DNA from: Diphasiastrum complanatum
Lineage: Eukaryota; Streptophyta; Lycopodiopsida; Lycopodiales; Lycopodiaceae
Reading direction: 5' to 3'
Length of the DNA: 64,000 nucleotides
Assembly: GCA_029204225.1 (NCBI GenBank)
Contig: CM055099.1
Location: forward strand, 40,781,631 to 40,845,630
The notes under the pieces are model-generated. The model saw only the letters and a list, made by a program, of their open reading frames with translations. It was not told where the DNA came from and did not search any database. Of this stretch, positions 11,236 to 22,012 are shown one piece after another. A program made the position numbers and the translations under genes. Position 1 is the first letter of the stretch; every line of letters starts with the position of its first letter.

Positions 11236-14200
11236 ATGGCTGCCCCTGGAGCTGCTCCTAGAGGTGCTCCACAGGAGGTCAATCCAATTATTGTTAGAAG
11301 AGCACCCCGATTGGATCTGCCCAAATATAATGGATTAACAGATCCAGTTAGATTTCTTCAGATCTATGCTGAATCCTATGAGGTCTATGGTGAGATCTAT
11401 CCTCAAGATAAACTTAAGTTGTTTTCTATGGCCTTAACAAGCGCAACACAAGATTGGTACGATAACCAAGATAAAATTGAGCGTACAGATTGGGAGGTTG
11501 TCAAACGAGCCCTTATCACACGGTTCTAATCGCAAAAGTTTATGGAAGACCCTTTTCTACTTTTAAGTAAAACTAAAATGAGAAAGCGGAAAATGGTTCA
11601 AGATTACATCGAAATGGTGAAACGTCTTAGATCTGAATGTGAGCCTGAGCTGATTAATGAAAATGCCATGATTATGTGGTTTTTGTCAGGTCTACCTAAA
11701 CGGATCAGACGTGAACTGAAACGCCATAATGAGTACGCACTTTTGCAAAATGCGATGGACAATGTAATTCGGGAGGAGGATGAAGATTCAGATGATGAGC
11801 CAAATGTCAGTATATTGCCTTATATAGCAGGACAGACTACTACGACATCCACCACTATTGCATCAATGAATGCCAATGCTACTGTAGAAATCATGCTCAA
11901 TGAGTTCGAGAAACTTGGGAAGACCCAGCAGAAACAGATGGAAAAGTTGCAATTGCAATTTGATGAGAAGATCAAAGCATTGGAAAATTTCTACAGAGAA
12001 GTGAACAAGGAACCTGAGAAGTTTGCAAAGACTTTTCCTACTAGGAAAAATGTCTGGTGTTATATTTGTGCAGGAAATCACACAGCGAACGAGTGTCCTC
12101 AATTGAAAAACAAATCTAAATCAGTGTTTGCCATTTGTGTAATTCACCTGACCATGAGACTGCCTTTTGCAACTTCAACCCTCAGATAATTCAGCAATGG
12201 TATGCCCATATGGGATATCAAGATCCACAGTATGGAGGCAATCCAGCAGCAAGACTACAACAATCTAATCTTGGATACACGGATCATCTAGCTTTGCCTG
12301 TCCCACCAAAACACTCCGCTCCTCCTGCCAATTTGATGGACCAGAACTTTACGGAAGTGCTGAGCAATGGAGCTATGGTAATGATCAGGAAGGTGGATCT
12401 TCATAACAGTATGCCATTTATGTTGCCGCTCAACAACAAGCCTCGAGGAATTGGGCCAGAGCACCACTTTGATGTTTTGCATGTGGAGAAAATCACAGAG
12501 TTGCGAAATTCCCAAATAAAGAAAAATTTGTACCATTTGGTCGTGACTGTAGATATGGGCATTGCTATAAAGACTGTCCAGCAAGATCGAAGCCACCACC
12601 AGCTACAGCACCTGTAAATTTGATAACAATCAAGCAAGGATCGGTAGCTCATAATAAACCAAGTGCACCCTTGATGGTGGTCACCAAAGCACAAAAGCAA
12701 AAAGAACCAGTAGTGGATTCAGTACCTGTTGATTCTATACCATTGAACGATACACCAATAGCATCGGAAGTCTATCCAAATATTAATGCAGAAAAACGAA
12801 GATATCAGGATATGAGACAATGGATTAAACATCTGCAAGAAGAAGAGGAACTTGAAGCTACTAAAGTAACAGCTGAAGTTCGGTCTTCACCATTGCAGCC
12901 TCCAAGAAATTCACATACGGATATGAATGATCAATTACATCATCACGAAGAACCCTTCAAGATGACTGAACCTGAAGCACCGCATACAAAATTACTCATG
13001 GATATTTTGTCTAGCAAGATCAATATTTCAGTGGGAGAGTTCCTAAAGTTGGTGCCAAAAGCAAAAGAAGTCTTAGCGCAAAAGTTAGCTCAAGAAGAAT
13101 CAGAAGACCATCAGGAGACTCTTTTTTGTGCTGGATTTGAAGAATCTAATGATGTACTCCATGTTGGAGCCGCTTGGGAAAGTGAACAAAACAATATCAC
13201 TCTGCCGATACAACATAGACAATTTTCTAAAGAAGCAGCCATGGTAGATGGCGGTTCAGAAGTTAACCTGATTTCTACAAAGCTATGTACAAAATGGGGT
13301 CTTACAAAGATTAAGCCTACTACTTATGCTATTAAGCTAGTTGATCAAACAACGGTTCGTCCACAAGGAATGGTGGAAGATATACCTATCAGGATTGCAG
13401 GAGTACAGTTCATCATTACTTTCGTCGTGATGGACTTACCAGAAGCACCAAATGTCTACCGAGTTTTCTTAGGACATCCATAGTTACGAGTTGCGCAAGA
13501 AATTCATAACTGGGGTACCGGCAAAATCACTTTTGAAAATCGTGAACGTGCAGTTAAAATTGATCCTAAGACTTGGACTATCAAGCCAGTGGTTCAAAAA
13601 GCGGATGATGATTCATCAACAACGGATCACACTTGTGATCGACCAGAGAAAAAATTGGGAGTTCATTACGCTTCTCAAACGGATACTGTCAATTGGAACG
13701 AAGCTCTTGCAACAATTGATTGTACAGCAGGATATATGTGTCAACAAGATATTCAATCAGAGATGAGTGAGATTTCCTTGTTAGATTGAACTTTGGATAC
13801 GCCAATCACGTTTCCACTAAATGTGCTGAATGTAGCCTGGATATCAACGGAACCTATACCAGATCCAATTGAGGATGATCTCATACCAATGAGCCATGCC
13901 TTAAGTTATGATGGCAATGTAGAACTTACGGATGAACAGATTCTACATCATATGGATCCGACCAGATTTGGAGTGCGTAATGTTCCTGATGAACCAACAA
14001 TCAAATTGCCCAAAGCAGTTATATTGAAGGGAGACAGGATGACAGGTTCGATGACAAAGAAACAAGCAGAGCAACATTATAATATCGACCTGAAATGGGA
14101 AAATCCCCCTCAAAAGATCTATTTTAAGGAAGTGCCACCTCTATTGGATAAAGGCAAAGGGAAAGTCAAGAATGATTCTTCAAGTCAGATCTCCAGCAAG

Positions 14201-14385
14201 ACAACATCGTCTAGGAACTTTTCACCTGTGAAGAAAGATTTGTCATCCCGAAAGTCATCACCTCCACGATGTGCTCTCCGTTCACGTGGCTCATCGACAT
14301 CTGATCTCTCGTCTTCATGGCTTGTTGCAATGATGTGTATTCATCATTGGAGCAAAGTTCACGTCGTATCCATCATGGAAGTCCA
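11236..14385 (+). pseudogene. Gag-protease of element C, broken by stops and frameshifts
   Basis: The start at 11236 opens a gypsy capsid (retrotransposon gag) domain with the L-D-L-P-K-Y-N-G and W-Y-D-N hallmarks. An in-frame TAA at 11527-11529 interrupts it, and the same frame resumes to about 12130. Two zinc knuckles follow, C-Y-I-C-x4-H-x4-C near 12055-12100 and C-H-L-C-x4-H-x4-C near 12130-12175, with a frameshift between them and another near 12490. The protease (about 13140-13480) has V-D-G-G-S-E-V-N where the catalytic Asp sits. After it a TAG stands in place of Trp in the P-W-L motif (13482-13484). The frame continues through H-N-W-G-T-G-K-I-T-F to a Lys/Ser-rich tail, with a TGA near 13787. 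Relatives in the window lie at 17223-17695 and 52155-54945. Confidence 0.85.
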
Positions 14386-14389
14386 ACAA

Positions 14390-14795
14390 GGAACCAATTA
14401 TGAGTTTCAGTACGTGGAACATTATTTGCAAAAGTTCCGTTTAAGTTAGCTCGTGCATGTGAAGATTCTACAGCATGAAAATGTGGTCGATCGTATGGAG
14501 CTTCAAAACGCATGGGTTCCCATCTGTCAAATGGGCTGGTGGATGACTCTTGGACTTGGGAAATCATCCTAGAATATCTATTAAATCGTTGTTCGGTAGA
14601 TGGGGAAACCATCTCTGTTGGATAGTCCTCTGTGGAATTCGGATCGTAAGGACGATCCATAATAGCTCTAGAGTACCTTAGGATTGGGTAAATAGGCCTT
14701 GTGGACTCTTTGGTAACTTGACTGGTGTTTTTTTTTTTTTTTTTTTCTGTTTTGAAATTTTGGTTTTGTTTGTTTGTTTGTTTTTTTTTTTTCAA
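14390..14795 (-). pseudogene. N-terminal gag part of element A
   Basis: The minus-strand frame begins in a Lys-rich run encoded by a poly-T tract (14728-14790). More plausibly it begins at the inner Met that precedes D-R-P-Y-D-P-N. It is rich in Ser, Arg, Pro and Asn and lacks an obvious capsid fold. It runs in frame to H-N-W-F-L near 14390 and would continue into the gag-pro at 9236 if the element C insertion were removed. The leader minisatellite of element A lies just upstream in the coding sense. The assignment as gag rests on position and frame continuity, not on a recognised domain. Confidence 0.6.
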
Positions 14796-14939
14796 ATATT
14801 AATCAAAGACTACTGTCATAGTGTTTTGTTTTTTGGTGTTAGGGTTTTGCAATAAAGTTGGAAAGAACTGTGGTATTTGGCAAACATTGAGACCTAATCA
14901 AATAAGAAAGTTGACTTTGTCTACAAGTTTTCTTGGTTT

Positions 14940-15640
14940 AGGTTGGAAGTCAAAGCTCTCGGTTGAGAGTTGATAGAAATCCTTGGTTGAGAGTTGATAG
15001 AAATCCTCGGTTGAGAATTGATAGAAAGCTCCGGTTGAAAGTTGATAGAATAGTCCAGTTGAGAGCTGAGTGACTGGCTCCGGTCGAGATCAGACAGAGG
15101 GCTTCGGTCGAGATGTAACAGAATGTGGTCGATCGAGAACCGAATGTTGGTTGAGTTTTGAGAGAAAGTGTCAGTCGAGATCTGAGAAGAGACGTCGATC
15201 GAGATATGAGAGGAAGCACCGGTTGAGATGTGGTAGGAGACGTTGGTCAAGTTTGGAGAGAAAGCTCTGGTCGAGATCGGACAGAGTGTCTCCGGTCGAG
15301 TTTTGACAAGATGCTTTGGTGGAGTTTGCAGCTGAGGCTCCGGTTGAGATATCAGCAGATGCTCCTATAGAGATTTTAGCAGAGGCTCTAGGTGAGATTT
15401 CAACACAAAGGCTCGGGTCAGATCTGATCGATGAGTATCAGTTGAGATTTAACTCAGGACTTGACAAGATATTGCAAGTAGTAGTTCGGTCGAGAGTTAG
15501 TGTATAGTTTCAATAGGTGAATCAAACAAGGTTTCGTCTAGTCCAGACGAGAGTCATGGAACTCGACTAGGGAAGGAACATGAGGCTCCGATCGAAAATG
15601 GAGCTACGCGTCAATCGAGATGAAAGTGACGAGCTCGATA
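14940..15640 (-). repeat. Leader minisatellite of element A
   Basis: Many degenerate copies of a 24-bp unit, phrases such as CTCCGGTTGAGA or CGGTCGAGAT, spanning about 700 bp between the gag start and the primer binding site. The unit is the same type as in the array at 7365-7620. Long frames through it on both strands (14921-15250 minus, 15070-15306 plus) are products of the repeat and show Ser/Arg periodicity only. Confidence 0.75.
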
Positions 15641-15721
15641 ATGATACGTGTGGGAGACTTCAGAGCGATGGTTTTGCAGCACAGATCGAAAAGGTTTGGC
15701 TTGGTTTAGTGTCTGTGTAGC

Positions 15722-15739
15722 TGTGGAAATGGCACCAAA
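15722..15739 (-). promoter_or_regulatory. Degenerate primer binding site of element A
   Basis: Read on the minus strand, the bases next to the right LTR are TGGTGCCATTTCCACAG. This matches the gypsy site TGGCGCCGTTGCCGGGG with several transitions. It sits immediately inside the LTR and supports a minus-strand reading of element A. Confidence 0.6.
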
Positions 15740-16828
15740 TGTTCACAAATTTCCACTGAATCTGTGAACATGATTCTTTTTCGTTCTTTCTGTTGGTTAT
15801 AGTTCTTTACGGTTTGGTCTTCTTGTTAGAACGATTTACAAGCAAAAGTGTTTCTTAGATTACAATGTGTATTCTCAGCCTATCAGTGGGGAGAGACAGT
15901 TACATTACTCAGCTACATGCATTTACAAGCCATGCAACCAGTCCTAGCTTAGTATAGATCAACGTTCTGAATCAGGAGAAAATCTACAATCTATCTATAA
16001 AAAATCAGGTAACAATGCAATGACAAGATTAAGCTACTCAGCAAGAAACAAGAAACAAGAAAACTAGTTTTCTAACAGCATTCTAGCAGCCCAAGGATCA
16101 AGAAACACCCATTCCTTGATGCTTGCAATGCCCAAGAACAATCAATGACAGGATTGTTAGAAAGTATGCAAATCAGATCCACAATCTCAACCTCTATAGT
16201 TTACCTGCATGCTGAAACTACAAAATCAAGAAACAAGAAAGTTAATCTTCCACAAGCAAGAGAGTAAGCAAGAAATCTAATTAATCCACAAACACAAAAA
16301 GAAATCAAAACATGCTCATAGAAATTTCACTCAAGAAGATTGCCATTAACAAGGAGCTTTACAATCATCAAAAACTCGTGGAAGATCTTCTTTATTCACT
16401 CAAGAGCAATTTACAATACAATCAAAAGCTCCCTCACAAGAGAGGGGGCCCTTAAATAAGCAAGAAGGCTGCCCATGTGGAGCCCAAGTGGCAATTCCAC
16501 TAATTTGGAAATTACAAGTTGAAAAAGCCCTTCCACTAGTGGTCACCATCAAAAGGTGGCTTACTCTAAATTATTTAAGGGGTTTACATTATTTAGAATG
16601 CCTAGGAAATATTACTAGCTCCTACATGGTCGTTCCTTCTCTGGGATACACCATGTAGGCTCACATGAATAATAATTGTCACCCTAGCTAGTAATCCTCG
16701 GCTCTCATGCTCGACTCTCAGCTTCTTCTGCTCTCCCCTCCTTCTAAGACCTCCTCGGTCATGGGTGAGAGATACTCTATGTCTTTAGCTTGGCTCGGCA
16801 TCTAGGGATTCTCTGGAATCCACTAACA
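15740..16828 (-). repeat. Right LTR of element A (5' LTR in element sense)
   Basis: A 1089-bp copy of the repeat at 2763-3879, starting TGTTCACA and ending CTAACA. It is followed by ATACT (16829-16833), identical to the five bases before the left LTR. Differences from the left LTR are substitutions plus small indels such as a missing segment near 15790. Confidence 0.92.
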
Positions 16829-16833
16829 ATACT

Positions 16834-17222
16834 TTACAAGTGTCCTTATTTTATAGGACAAGTGGCCTAACTCAAGATTGATATTCAAGGCAAAGTCAAC
16901 CATGTAGCCTTGGATTCTACCCTAAATTCAAGGTATAATTTTACCCTATAAGAGTTAGAGTAGTGTAAACCTAAGAATCCAATGTTGAGAGCTTGAGCTA
17001 CCTCTATGTATATGCTTTTCTTCATGTATTACTCATTCAAGTAAATCAAGTGGATGCAAGCTTTTGCTATTGATCTTTCTCCATAAAGATCTCAATTGTT
17101 TGTGGTTTGTGAAGGTTGATAATAATCAATCACACCTACAACCACAAATGCACAATAACAATCGACATGGATTGACATTGCTGATTGTTGTGCACATGAT
17201 AAGCTAGGTTTTAAATGAAGTT
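16834..17222. other. Intergenic, no gene seen
   Basis: Flanking DNA of element A with no long frame and no recognised domain. It may be part of an older repeat, because minus-strand gypsy coding follows directly. Confidence 0.4.
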
Positions 17223-17695
17223 TCAGATGTGGAGTCTGACAACAAAGGTGATCACAAATTGTACTCCCACTATCTTTACAGGAATATATTCAACTACACC
17301 TTTTAATTTTACACAAGACTGGCCAGCTAATTTGATAGCAAATTTGCCGAGTTTAGCCCTTGTGAATCCCATTTTTGATATAAGGTAGTGGAGATCAAGT
17401 TGACCCAAGATCCTTCATCTACCACTGCTGCTTCATCCTCGTATCGCTTGTGCTTTATTGGCAAGGTGATGTTGTGTTGCTCAGTCTCCCATGTTGCTCC
17501 AATATTGAGGACATTACTGGTTCCCTCGTAACTGACACAATACAAGGGTTCTTTTGTTGTTGTCCCAGGTTCCGAGTTTAACCATTCAATAGGAGTATTC
17601 TTTGCTTGTGGCACAATTTGTAAGGAGTCCCCAAAAAAGAAGTCCACATTTTCAACATTGAAGATATGCTGACTATGATTGAATTGGAGGATCAT
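17223..17695 (-). pseudogene. Gypsy gag-protease fragment
   Basis: Two overlapping frames (17327-17695 and 17223-17408) encode the spacer and protease region of the same gag-pro family as 12620-13483. The shared order is S-N-V-L-N-I-G-A, then N-I-T-L-P-I-K-H, then the catalytic segment, here V-V-D-E-G-S, where relatives have D-G-G-S. The frame then continues to V-G-V-Q-F-V-I-T-F-V-V. A frameshift lies near 17370-17400. Neither the gag start nor anything beyond the protease is present. A probable non-functional remnant. Confidence 0.75.
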
Positions 17696-17989
17696 TGGAG
17701 CTTAAATCATGCAAGAGCTGGTCCTAATGCATAATGAAATTCTACCGGACTACTTCAGATTCATCATAAATGGAAAGCTGATAATATTTTTTTGTCATTT
17801 GCAACTCATTGTTAGTCATTATTTATATAACTCTATTTAGAGAATAATCAGCCTAACAAATTGCTTTTCATACATGTACGAAGAACACATGAGAACACAA
17901 CACTCTACAAGGATCTATCTACAAATATCAACATTGTAGAAGAACAATGACAAAAGAGTTGCTAGGATGTCCCAAGCATCCTTAACAGT

Positions 17990-18383
17990 CTATGCAGAGC
18001 GGATATGACTGATTTGGGAGTCTTTGATATTCAGAGTGATTAAGGCAAATGTCTTGCCATCTCGTTGTCTCCATTTGGTGACGCTAGCTGCATCAGCCTC
18101 TAGCTTGATTTCGGTACCATCAACTATGTCCCATAGTTCTTTGGCTAGTAAAATGACCTTCATCTTGAACTTCCAGAGATGGTAGTTCTCTCCATCGAGC
18201 TTGTCAATCAGAGAAGAACTAGAAGTAGAATCCATTCTGGTGTAGTAGTGATATTGTTGGTAGAAACAACAATAACGGAATATTGTTGGCTGCGCATTTG
18301 CTGATGAGATGAGGTCTCGGTAGAAATAAGACTGAATCCGCAATGAAAATTGCAGATTACTGAGCCACCTACTTTGATACCAT
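17990..18383 (-). pseudogene. Copia gag N-terminus with primer binding site
   Basis: The minus-strand frame from an inner Met (about 18234) reads through a K-L-D-G-E-N-Y-H-L-W-K-F-K-M motif, typical of the N-terminal gag domain of Ty1/copia elements, and D-G-K-T-F-A-L-I-T-L-N-I. A related gag occurs on the plus strand at 48880-49010. Upstream, at 18375-18382, the complement of TGGTATCA marks the primer binding site used by copia elements, so an LTR would be expected from 18383 rightwards. Only a short stretch is present before a different copia piece begins. Confidence 0.7.
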
Positions 18384-18448
18384 GTCGGTGGATTTAGAGA
18401 TGATCGATTGGTATCGGATTAGTAGAAATCTGATAGAGACAGATTCTC

Positions 18449-19025
18449 TGATACCAAGTCGAAAATTAGTGGAAATGTGGTGCAGCGGAAGTGGAGCAGG
18501 TGGTGTAGCTTGACAATATAAAGTAGTGTCAAATGATTCACCATCACCTTGACTACTTAATTTCAGACCTGTCTTTATAGGTGTAGCAACCAGCTTGCAA
18601 TCTTCCATCTTGAACCGCTTCAAAATCTGCCCAATGTAGCGTTCTTGACAGATGAAAATTCCAACCCCTTCTTGTACAAATTCAAGACCAAGATAAAAGT
18701 GCAATAGGCCTAAATCTGAGGTTTCAAAAACCATACCAAGATCAAGTATTACGGCATCAATCTGCTGCTCATTACTTCCCTTAATAATAATATCATCAAC
18801 ATAAAGCAAAATAATGATGATATAATCTAAAGTATGCTTGACATAAAGAGTATATTTGCTAGGAATATTAGTAAACCCTCGATCACAAAAGTAGGCATGT
18901 ATCTTTTGATACCACATCCTCGGAGCTTGCTTCAATCCATAAAGTGCCTTCTTGAGAAGACAAACTTTATCTTCTTGGCCTTCAACCAAAAAACTAGCTA
19001 ATAGAACAAATAGTAGTGTAGACAA
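18449..19025 (-). pseudogene. Copia reverse transcriptase fragment
   Basis: The frame contains L-L-K-K-A-L-Y-G-L-K-Q-A-P-R-M-W, the Y-V-D-D catalytic motif, and D-L-G-L-L-H-F-Y-L-G, all in the usual order of Ty1/copia reverse transcriptase. The N-terminal fingers, RNase H and integrase are missing. After about 18490 the frame no longer follows the family. A second primer-site-like TGGTATCA complement lies at 18449-18456. The fragment may belong to the same minus-strand element as 19895-21282, separated by an unrelated 0.9 kb. Confidence 0.75.
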
Positions 19026-19029
19026 AAAA

Positions 19030-19890
19030 AATGCACTTTGTTAATAATCAAAAACTAAGTACAAGAGTTTGAAACTAGCACAAATCAGTGGGCGCTAATC
19101 AATCTTCAACTGAGTTCGTTGATGGCTAACTCATTGATTCAAAAACTTGAAAGTCGAACTTGACTATTTACAACATAATGTCTACAAGGTAATAACCTGA
19201 TCAAAATGCTGACTCCAGTAGATCATCCTTGATGATTGGAAGTCAAATGATTAGTACATTGAAAGCTTACATTGACCCACTTAACTACATTTGTCCTGTA
19301 GTAGGTAGCCGTCATTTTTGCCAAAGAGTTGTGTAAAGAAGTAGGCGGATTGTCAACGTCGCGACATGGGTCGGATTTCCGAGGTGACAATACAAAGGGG
19401 CAGAACCTTACAAAGGTTTGAAATTTATACACTGGGTCGGATTTATACAAAGGGTCAGATTTATTAAATCCGATTCAGGGTGAAAGATGCCCAGATATTT
19501 TCTGCCTCGATCCAATCTGATTCAGGGTCAGAAATTCTTTTTTTGATGGGATTAACATTGGGTCGAAAAATAGGCTTGGGTCGAAAAAATTCGATCCTGA
19601 TTTTTTCGATCTTCTGTGCAAAAATTTGAGCCTTTTTCCTTTCTTCCTTTTTCGGTCCCTCGTAGGAGTTGTTTGGCATATCTGACGCAATATCTCTATC
19701 TTCAAATATATGTCATTTTCTAGTGTTGAGTTGGATGACCTATAACCACTGTAAAAAAGTTGACTGCACCAGGAACGTTCATTTCATATAAATGCGGTGG
19801 ATGTCGAATTCCGACATCCATACTATTTGTCGGACTTTGTCACCAAAGAAAACTATAAAAAAATTGTCGAAGGGATGTTGGCCAATTTTG
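19030..19890. other. Unassigned DNA between two copia pieces
   Basis: About 860 bp with no recognised domain. Phrases of the type GGGTCGGATTT and GGGTCGAAAAA recur between 19370 and 19600, giving it a simple-repeat character. It could be an insertion within the flanking minus-strand copia element. Confidence 0.35.
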
Positions 19891-19894
19891 ACAT

Positions 19895-21282
19895 CTAAAA
19901 ACATGCTCTCTGCCCGTCGGAAGATTTTAATAAATGTAGGAATCCGACACTGATTAAAATTCGTTGAATTCTGACTCTGGTTAAAATTTGTCGAATTTTC
20001 ATAATGCGACTTGGGTAGACAAGGAGGTCAATCTTCTTATCAAGATAATTGAGAGCAAGTACTAATGATTGTCTAGACATGTTCGAAACAGATGCATGAT
20101 TCAAGTGCCCAAGTCTATAGTGCCAAAGTAATCCTTTATTAACATGAACATAAGTATTCAAAGCTTGATCTGTAGCAGAACAACAATGACTCAGACTATA
20201 TAAATATCCATGTCTCTTTCTGAGTGCTAGGATCTTATTTATCCTATCGATAACTTAGCATTGACCAGTTTCAAATTCTACTATATGTCCTAGATCGACA
20301 CTTCTATTAACAGAGAGCATATTCATAAAAAGATCAAGTACATAAAGAACTTTAGAGAGTCTGATCGTTCTAAAAGCATGACCTTATGGTGCACCTTTGA
20401 TATGTTGAGTGGAAACCGAATCAAGAAACCAAGCACTGTCTCGTTGTGCTTTCTGATATTTGACCATGAATGCATCTTCGTCCACAGCCTTGACTATAGA
20501 CGAAGATGTCTCACCTAAGATGTCTCAATTGTTTCATTCACTTGTTGATTTGACTGCTTCTTCACATTGTTCTTGGCTTTCAGTATTCTGCAATCTTGAA
20601 TCTTCAAAGATTGTTCTTGCTCTGAGTCAGCTTCTAATTTGAAAGCCTTTCTTCTTATGCCTTGTTGAGCTTCTGTTTGCATATAGAATGTGTGAGTCTA
20701 TATTCAAAGAGTTGGAAGATCCATTCTTTCAACTCTCTTCATGCAGCAACATAGAGATAACTCTAGATAGAGTCAAGTCTGAGTGTGTCTTGATGTCCCA
20801 ATTTTCATACGTAGATGGCAAGCTCAATAGCAATGTCATCATTAAGTCTTGATCGTCTATGGTTGATTTGATAGTGGTCATCTATTACAAGAGGTTCTTG
20901 AATGGGTTAATGTGATTCTGTAGCAAATCACCATTTGCCATTTTGAGGGAGAAATTTTTTCTCCTAAGGCATAATTTCGAAGTTATGCTCTCATGCCGTA
21001 TGAGGTTCTCAAGATATCCTAGTCTTTTTTCGATGTTTGAACTTCACATACATGGCCGATTCGCATATCTAATATGTTAAGAATGGTCAGCACAAAAGCT
21101 TTACTATCCTTCAGATTTCATTTGGAGATGACTACATCGTTTGCTTCAGGCTTGACCTCGATATCTGAGATGACATCCCACAAATCCTTAGCCATTGGCA
21201 CTATTTTCATCTTAAATTTTCACATGTAGTTGGACCAATCAAGCTTGTCTACGATGAGACCGACTTTACCTTGAGAATCCAT
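19895..21282 (-). pseudogene. Copia gag, protease and pre-integrase remnant
   Basis: Translation of the minus strand from a Met at 21282 gives K-L-D-W-S-N-Y and L-W-D-V-I-S-D (copia gag N-terminus). Much further on come protease-flanking phrases (L-Y-V-L-D-L-F near 20340) and the pre-integrase zinc-binding segment L-L-W-H-Y-R-L-G-H-L-N-H near 20130. Numerous stops and shifts break it. A primer-site-like sequence lies upstream at 21505-21518. The element order is consistent with a decayed copia whose reverse transcriptase may be the piece at 18449-19025. Confidence 0.7.
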
Positions 21283-21504
21283 ATGGAACCTTTTTCTACT
21301 GATGATATGATCTGTCAATGTCTTAAGAATGAAAAAAAGAGTCTATCTATATTATCAAAATATTAAAAAAAAGCTATAATTTTACCAGTCTGGTAGAATC
21401 ATGTATGAAAGAAAGAAATTATGTTATTGTGCAGGCTCTGATGAGTGGAAGAAATGCCTTGTAGGTTTTGATATCGTATTGGTATATGTTAATCAGAGAA
21501 TAAA

Positions 21505-21518
21505 GCTCTGATACTATG
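21505..21518 (-). promoter_or_regulatory. Copia primer binding site remnant
   Basis: The minus strand reads CATAGTATCAGAGC, one base off the common copia site TGGTATCAGAGC. It lies about 220 bp upstream of the copia gag start at 21282. LTR sequence would be expected beyond it, from about 21517 rightwards. Confidence 0.55.
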
Positions 21519-22012
21519 CTGGAAAAATATGGAGGCAAAGGGAATGAAGAAAGGCTAGATAGAAAAAGAACTATGTTTGAACTATCAGACTCTACAGAAT
21601 GACTCTTTTCCCTCAGTGTATAAACTACACCTATCATATTCAACCAATCGTATTGCGACAAGGGTTGTTACTAATTTTACTTGATCCTGACTTCAAAATT
21701 GTCGTAATTGATTCGATTGATTACATAGACAAATACAAATTCATTGAAGTTGATCATGGAAACATGAATTGCAGAAACATTGACATGTTTAGACAAATCT
21801 ATACGAGAGCTAAAAAATGAAGGTGCTTAAAACAGTAAATCGAAAAAGCATAACATTCATATTGACATAGTAGCTAAATGCAATAAGATGATTAGATTGA
21901 GTTCAGAGTGTAGCAAGTACATAATCAGCTGAATGACAAGCACAATGCAATTACGATAGTAACTGCGTGCTCAAAGTTGTCTCTCTTACTCACACTCTCT
22001 ATCTTGAATAAT

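Larger units (their letters stand above)
9242..14385 (+). mobile_element. Element C: partial gypsy element inserted in gag of element A
   Basis: Plus-strand order is LTR (9242-10030), primer binding site (10035-10054), leader (about 10200-11235), then gag-protease (11236-14385). It interrupts the minus-strand gag of element A: the open frame that stops making sense at about 14390 resumes in frame at about 9236, and the pentamer ACAAG occurs at both edges (9233-9237 and 14386-14390). No 3' LTR and no reverse transcriptase follow, so the element lost its 3' half after or during insertion. The left boundary is supported by LTR ends TGTA and TACA. The right boundary is inferred from where the host gag frame resumes. 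Confidence 0.7.
2763..16828 (-). mobile_element. Element A: Ty3/gypsy-like LTR retrotransposon without pol, carrying ORFX
   Basis: Direct repeats at 2763-3879 and 15740-16828 both begin TGTTCACA and end CTAACA. They are flanked by the same 5 bases, ATACT, at 2758-2762 and 16829-16833, so they bound a single insertion of about 14.1 kb. Coding is on the minus strand: primer binding site beside the right LTR, leader with a minisatellite, gag start (14390-14795), gag-zinc knuckle-protease (7889-9236), then accessory ORFX (4117-7317) just before the left LTR. I find no reverse transcriptase, RNase H or integrase in the right orientation, so the element would need enzymes from elsewhere. About 5.1 kb of the interior is a later opposite-strand gypsy fragment that splits gag. 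The LTRs differ by many substitutions and small indels, so the insertion is not recent. Confidence 0.9.

Noticed and set aside
7365-15640. Minisatellites considered as a CRISPR-like array
   Set aside because: The units are contiguous and degenerate, without unique spacers, in a plant retrotransposon setting.
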